Positions 59,920 to 64,000 of a DNA stretch of 64,000 nt are shown here, one piece after another. The stretch covers positions 558,001-622,000 of the forward strand of contig CAVQAW010000003.1 in the NCBI GenBank assembly GCA_963710535.1, read 5' to 3'. The notes beneath the pieces were generated by a model. That model saw only the letters and a program-made list of their open reading frames with translations. It was not told the origin of the DNA and did not search any database. Source of the stretch: Pelagihabitans sp963710535. Its GTDB lineage: Bacteria > Bacteroidota > Bacteroidia > Flavobacteriales > Flavobacteriaceae. Each line of letters begins with the position of its first letter. Positions within the stretch are counted from its first letter, which is position 1. A program made the translations under genes and the position numbers.

Positions 59920-62900
59920 ATGAGTATATTAAATAAAGTACTTAAGGCCTTCGTAGGGGACAAGTCCAAAAAAGACGTCAAGCAACTACAGCCCTTGGTC
60001 GATAAAATAAAATCGTTCGAAACCCAGCTGGAGGAACTAGACAACGATGCCCTAAGGGAAAAGACCAATACCTTCAAGAGACGATTGAAAGAGGATTGCA
60101 AATCGCTGAACGAGAAGATTGAAGAACTGCAGGAACAAGTGAAAGCCTCCGACGATATCGATAAAAATGAGGAAATCTATGCAGAGATCGATAAATTGAA
60201 CGAGGAAGTCTATAAAATTTCAGAGGCCACCTTGAATGACATCCTTCCGGAAGCCTTTGCTGTGGTCAAAGAAACCGCCAAGCGTTTTGTAGCCAATGAA
60301 TCGCTAACGGTAACCGCTTCGGAATATGACCGGAAACTCTCGGGGACCAAGGATTATGTGTCGCTCGACGGCGACAAGGCCATTTGGAAAAATTCTTGGG
60401 ACGCCGCAGGAAAGGAGGTCACCTGGGATATGGTACATTACGATGTACAGCTGATCGGCGGCATAGCACTTCATCAGGGTAAAATCGCAGAAATGCAGAC
60501 CGGGGAGGGAAAGACCTTGGTAGCCACCCTGCCCATGTACCTCAACGCGTTGGCCGGAAAAGGTTGTCACCTGGTCACTGTGAACGATTATCTCGCCAAA
60601 AGGGACAGTGCGTGGATGGCGCCCATTTTTGAATTCCATGGCCTTTCGGTAGACTGCATAGACCACCACAAACCAAATTCAGAGGGCCGTAGGACCGCTT
60701 ACTTGGCCGATATCACCTACGGCACCAACAACGAGTTCGGTTTTGATTATCTGAGGGACAATATGGCCCACACCCCCAAGGATCTGGTACAAAGACCGCA
60801 CCACTATGCCATCGTCGATGAGGTGGATTCGGTTTTGGTAGACGATGCCCGTACCCCATTGATTATTTCAGGGCCGGTGCCTGAAGGTGACCGTCACGAA
60901 TTCAACGAATTGAAGCCCAAAATAGCCGATATTGTAAATAAACAACGCCAGCATCTGACAGGAGTTCTGGCGGAAGCCAAAAAACTCATTGCCGAGGGAG
61001 ACACCAAAGAAGGGGGGTTCCTCCTTTTGCGCGTGCATCGGGGACTACCCAAAAATAAGGCCCTGATCAAATTTTTGAGCGAAGAGGGCGTGAAGCAATT
61101 GCTTCAAAAGACCGAGAATTTCTACATGCAGGATAACAACAGGGAAATGCCAAAGGTAGATGAAGACCTGTTGTTCGTGATCGATGAAAAAAATAACCAG
61201 ATCGAACTTACCGACAAGGGGGTCGATTATCTGTCAGGTGAAGGCGATCGGGATTTCTTCGTCATGCCCGATATAGGTGCCGAAATCGCCAAAATTGAAA
61301 ACCAGGACCTCGATATAGAAAAAGAGGCCGAACTCAAGGAAGACCTTTTTAAGGAATTTGGGGTCAAGAGCGAGCGTATCCATACCATGAGCCAATTGTT
61401 AAAGGCCTATACCCTGTTTGAAAAGGATGTGGAATATGTGGTCATGGAAAATAAAGTCTTGATCGTCGATGAGCAAACAGGCCGCATCATGGACGGTCGC
61501 CGTTATTCAGACGGTTTGCACCAGGCCATAGAAGCCAAGGAAAACGTGAAGATCGAGGCCATGACCCAAACTTTTGCCACGGTAACCTTGCAAAATTATT
61601 TTAGGATGTACCGCAAATTGGCGGGAATGACGGGTACCGCGGTAACCGAAGCCGGTGAATTCTGGGAAATCTATAAGTTGGACGTCGTTGAAATCCCTAC
61701 CAACCGCCCTATTGCCAGGGACGACCGGAACGATTTGATCTACAAGACCAAACGTGAAAAATACAATGCGATCATCGATGAAGTGACCAAGCTCTCCCAA
61801 CAAGGACGGCCTGTTTTGATCGGGACCACATCGGTGGAGATTTCGGAACTGCTGTCGCGTATGTTGGCCATTCGGAAGATCGATCATAACGTCTTGAACG
61901 CCAAACTCCACAAAAAAGAGGCCGATATCGTGGCCGAGGCGGGAAAATCAGGGGTGGTTACCATTGCCACCAACATGGCTGGCCGAGGAACAGATATCAA
62001 ACTGGCCGAGGCCGTTAAAAAAGCGGGTGGTCTGGCCATTGTGGGCACCGAACGACACGATTCGCGCAGGGTCGACAGGCAGTTACGCGGCCGGTCAGGG
62101 CGACAGGGAGACCCCGGGTCATCCCAGTTCTATGTGTCATTGGAAGACAACCTGATGCGTTTGTTCGGGTCTGATCGGGTGGCCAAAATGATGGACCGTA
62201 TGGGATTGGAAGAAGGGGAAGTGATACAGCATTCCATGATGACGAAGTCAATCGAGCGCGCACAGAAAAAAGTAGAGGAAAACAACTTTGGGGTGCGCAA
62301 GCGCTTGTTGGAATATGATGACGTGATGAACGCCCAACGCGAAGTGGTCTACAAAAGAAGACGCCATGCGCTTCAGGGCGATCGCTTGAAGGTAGACATC
62401 GCCAATATGGTTTACGATACCTGCGAAGTGATCGCGGAAACCAACAAGGCGGCCAACGATTTCAAGAATTTCGAATTTGAACTGATCAAATATTTCTCGA
62501 GTACCTCCCCCATTTCGGAAAACGATTTTACGAAGTTGGGCGTGTTGGAAATAGCGAACACCGTGTACAAAGCGGTCTATCAGCACTATCAGAAGAAGAT
62601 GGAAAGGAATGCGCAAACCGCCTTCCCGGTCATCAAAAAAGTTTATGAAGACAATGCCAATAAATTTGAGCGTATCGTAGTGCCTTTCACCGATGGCATC
62701 AAAACGCTCAATGTGGTCACCAATTTAAAGGATGCCTATGAAACAGATGGGAAGCAATTGGTCACCGATTTCGAGAAAAACATCACCTTGGCCATAATCG
62801 ACGATGCCTGGAAAACGCATTTGAGAAAAATGGACGAATTGAAGCAATCGGTACAATTGGCAGTCCATGAACAAAAAGACCCGTTGTTGATCTACAAATT

Positions 62901-63282
62901 CGAAGCCTTTGAACTCTTCAAGGAAATGATCGATAAGGTGAACAAAGAAGTGGTCTCCTTCTTGTTCAAGGGCGAACTGCCCAGTGCCAACCCAGGGGAA
63001 ATAGCCGAGGCTAGAAATGAGGCCCGTAAAAAAGAAAATATACAGACCAGCAAAGCCGAAATACCCAACAGCGATGAACTGGCGGCCAGAAACCGTGCTG
63101 CGGGACAAACCCAAGGCCAGCGCACACAGGTTACGGAAACCATTGTTCGGGATCAGCCCAAAATTGGACGAAACGATCGGGTGACCATCAAAAATGTCAT
63201 GTCTGGAGAAAGCAAAACCCTTAAATATAAACAGGCCGAACCCTTGATCGATAAAGGGGACTGGGTTTTGACGGAACATTGA
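59920..63282 (+). CDS. secA: SecA, preprotein translocase ATPase
   Basis: The 1120-residue protein drives Sec-dependent export. Walker A is AEMQTGEGKTLVATL (about residues 190-204), the DEAD-type motif is IVDEVDSVLVDDARTPLIIS (about 298-317), and the second nucleotide domain has TNMAGRGTDIKL and QLRGRSGRQGDPGSSQF. It is longer than E. coli SecA (901) because of an insertion in the preprotein cross-linking region (about residues 325-480) and a longer C-terminus. The C-terminal Cys-rich zinc motif that binds SecB in E. coli is absent. Length and layout match other Bacteroidetes. Confidence 0.96.
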   Translation: MSILNKVLKAFVGDKSKKDVKQLQPLVDKIKSFETQLEELDNDALREKTNTFKRRLKEDCKSLNEKIEELQEQVKASDDIDKNEEIYAEIDKLNEEVYKISEATLNDILPEAFAVVKETAKRFVANESLTVTASEYDRKLSGTKDYVSLDGDKAIWKNSWDAAGKEVTWDMVHYDVQLIGGIALHQGKIAEMQTGEGKTLVATLPMYLNALAGKGCHLVTVNDYLAKRDSAWMAPIFEFHGLSVDCIDHHKPNSEGRRTAYLADITYGTNNEFGFDYLRDNMAHTPKDLVQRPHHYAIVDEVDSVLVDDARTPLIISGPVPEGDRHEFNELKPKIADIVNKQRQHLTGVLAEAKKLIAEGDTKEGGFLLLRVHRGLPKNKALIKFLSEEGVKQLLQKTENFYMQDNNREMPKVDEDLLFVIDEKNNQIELTDKGVDYLSGEGDRDFFVMPDIGAEIAKIENQDLDIEKEAELKEDLFKEFGVKSERIHTMSQLLKAYTLFEKDVEYVVMENKVLIVDEQTGRIMDGRRYSDGLHQAIEAKENVKIEAMTQTFATVTLQNYFRMYRKLAGMTGTAVTEAGEFWEIYKLDVVEIPTNRPIARDDRNDLIYKTKREKYNAIIDEVTKLSQQGRPVLIGTTSVEISELLSRMLAIRKIDHNVLNAKLHKKEADIVAEAGKSGVVTIATNMAGRGTDIKLAEAVKKAGGLAIVGTERHDSRRVDRQLRGRSGRQGDPGSSQFYVSLEDNLMRLFGSDRVAKMMDRMGLEEGEVIQHSMMTKSIERAQKKVEENNFGVRKRLLEYDDVMNAQREVVYKRRRHALQGDRLKVDIANMVYDTCEVIAETNKAANDFKNFEFELIKYFSSTSPISENDFTKLGVLEIANTVYKAVYQHYQKKMERNAQTAFPVIKKVYEDNANKFERIVVPFTDGIKTLNVVTNLKDAYETDGKQLVTDFEKNITLAIIDDAWKTHLRKMDELKQSVQLAVHEQKDPLLIYKFEAFELFKEMIDKVNKEVVSFLFKGELPSANPGEIAEARNEARKKENIQTSKAEIPNSDELAARNRAAGQTQGQRTQVTETIVRDQPKIGRNDRVTIKNVMSGESKTLKYKQAEPLIDKGDWVLTEH

Positions 63283-63305
63283 ACATCATAGACGCATCAC
63301 GCCTT

Positions 63306-63333
63306 AAGGCGGCCTTTCCAGGCCGCCTTTTTT
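63306..63333 (+). terminator. Intrinsic terminator after secA
   Basis: AAGGCGGCCT (63306-63315) and AGGCCGCCTT (63320-63329) form a perfect 10-bp GC-rich stem with a TTCC loop, followed by a T-run. Confidence 0.9.
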
Positions 63334-63379
63334 ATTTCCGTGGTCCCTTCCACGTGCAAAAACAAAAACGATAATTCAC

Positions 63380-63387
63380 TATCTTTA
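63380..63387 (+). promoter_or_regulatory. -7 box of the Gfo/Idh/MocA gene
   Basis: TATCTTTA (one mismatch from TAnnTTTG) lies 22 bp before the ATG at 63410. Confidence 0.4.
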
Positions 63388-63409
63388 GGGAAAGCAATCC
63401 TTACCAAGT

Positions 63410-64000
63410 ATGACTCCTTCCAGAAGAAAATTCCTGACCTCGATCAGCATGTTGGCGGCCAGCACAGCCCTACCCCTTCATGCATTTGACTTTGGCACTT
63501 CAAAAAAGTTGAAAATAGCGCTCATAGGAACAGGTATCCGAGGTACCACATTTTGGGGAAAACGCTTGATGGAAGAGTATTCCGATATCCTTGAATTTGT
63601 TGGCCTTTGCGACATTAATCCGAGTCGTGTCGAATATGGGAAACAGTACATCGGCGCTGCTTGTCCCACCTTCACCGATTTCGAAAAAATGGTTGTTGCC
63701 ACACAACCCGATCTGGTGATTGTGACGACCAAAGATTCAACACACCACGAATTCATTATCAAAGGATTGGAAATGGGATGCGACGTGCTTACCGAAAAAC
63801 CACTTACCACGGATGCAATGAAGTGCCAGGCCATTTTGGATGCAGAAAAAAAATCGGACAAGAACCTGATCGTGGGCTTCAATTACCGGTGGATTCCCTA
63901 TGCGACCAAGGTAAAGGAGCTCCTGATGGAAAAAACCATTGGAAAATTGGTCTCGGTCGATTTTCATTGGTATCTGAACACCTATCATGGCGCTTCCTAT
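63410..64000 (+). CDS. Gfo/Idh/MocA-family oxidoreductase with twin-arginine signal (3' end outside window)
   Basis: The 197 visible residues start MTPSRRKFLTSISMLAASTA, a twin-arginine signal peptide (S-R-R-K-F-L). Then comes KIALIGTGIRGTTFWGKRLM, the NAD(P)-binding glycine motif, followed by CDINPSRVEYG, VIVTTKDSTHHEFIIKGLEM and the catalytic-type Lys in DVLTEKPLTTD. The frame is open at the right edge. The family oxidises or reduces sugars and inositols; Tat-exported members in Bacteroidetes act on periplasmic glycans. The substrate is unknown. Confidence 0.9.
   Translation, partial: MTPSRRKFLTSISMLAASTALPLHAFDFGTSKKLKIALIGTGIRGTTFWGKRLMEEYSDILEFVGLCDINPSRVEYGKQYIGAACPTFTDFEKMVVATQPDLVIVTTKDSTHHEFIIKGLEMGCDVLTEKPLTTDAMKCQAILDAEKKSDKNLIVGFNYRWIPYATKVKELLMEKTIGKLVSVDFHWYLNTYHGASY

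Noticed and set aside
1..64000. CRISPR array, prophage, insertion sequence or integrated element
   Set aside because: No regularly spaced repeats, transposase, integrase or phage genes seen on either strand; the tRNA-Leu has no att-like duplicate nearby that I could find.

Overview
The window is chromosomal DNA of a member of the Flavobacteriaceae (phylum Bacteroidetes), probably a marine, yellow-orange, facultatively denitrifying genus. The evidence is the Bacteroidetes promoter box TAnnTTTG before many genes, weak or absent Shine-Dalgarno sequences, many lipoproteins, a clade II nosZ cluster, a fused ccoNO gene, a crtI-crtB-crtZ-crtD-cruF carotenoid set and a Bacteroidetes-type SecA. I see no prophage, insertion sequence, rRNA or CRISPR array. 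The one tRNA is tRNA-Leu(GAG).

Layout. (1) 1-9.1 kb: end of a universal stress protein gene, an NsrR-like Rrf2 regulator, and the nitrous oxide reductase operon (cytochrome c lipoprotein, fasciclin lipoprotein, nosZ, membrane protein, nosL, cupin, nosD, nosF, nosY). nosD has an apparent +1 frameshift. A truncated hemoglobin gene converges on nosY. (2) 9.1-16 kb: a TetR-controlled tripartite ABC efflux operon. (3) 16-17.5 kb: a vanadium-haloperoxidase-like lipoprotein. (4) 17.5-28.7 kb: cbb3 oxidase (ccoS-NO-Q-P-G-H plus a SafE-like protein), a DoxX protein, the copper ATPase CcoI, an FNR-like regulator and a second stress protein. (5) 28.8-36.4 kb: tRNA-Leu, then a CarH-like B12-dependent MerR regulator heading the carotenoid operon, with a convergent CrtA-like monooxygenase and a cysteine-less thioredoxin-fold protein. 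(6) 36.5-64 kb: mostly housekeeping genes (aconitase, MoxR, periplasmic foldases, RluF, RecQ, KdsD-TatC-CMD-LptB, AtoE, PssA, an ABC-F protein, a PduO-type adenosyltransferase, SecA) and the start of a Gfo/Idh/MocA oxidoreductase.

How it works together. The strongest unlisted signal is a regulon. Four TGAY-N4-RTCA palindromes lie upstream of the nos operon, the cbb3 operon, divergent ccoI/fnr, and the second stress protein gene. In all five promoter directions the palindrome centre is exactly 33 bp from the centre of a TAnnTTTG-like -7 box, the geometry of a class II FNR/CRP activator. The FNR-like protein encoded between two of the sites is the obvious candidate regulator and would control its own gene. 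It would switch on low-oxygen respiration (cbb3 oxidase, its copper loading, N2O reduction) and a stress protein together.

A second circuit is suggested for carotenoids. The MerR regulator carries the W-x9-E-H and E-x-H-x2-G motifs of adenosylcobalamin photoreceptors, and a corrinoid adenosyltransferase gene lies about 28 kb away. Carotenoid synthesis is therefore probably light-gated. The enzymes present point to monocyclic, 1'-hydroxylated, 3',4'-desaturated carotenoids of the saproxanthin/myxol type, but lycopene cyclase and GGPP synthase are not in the window.
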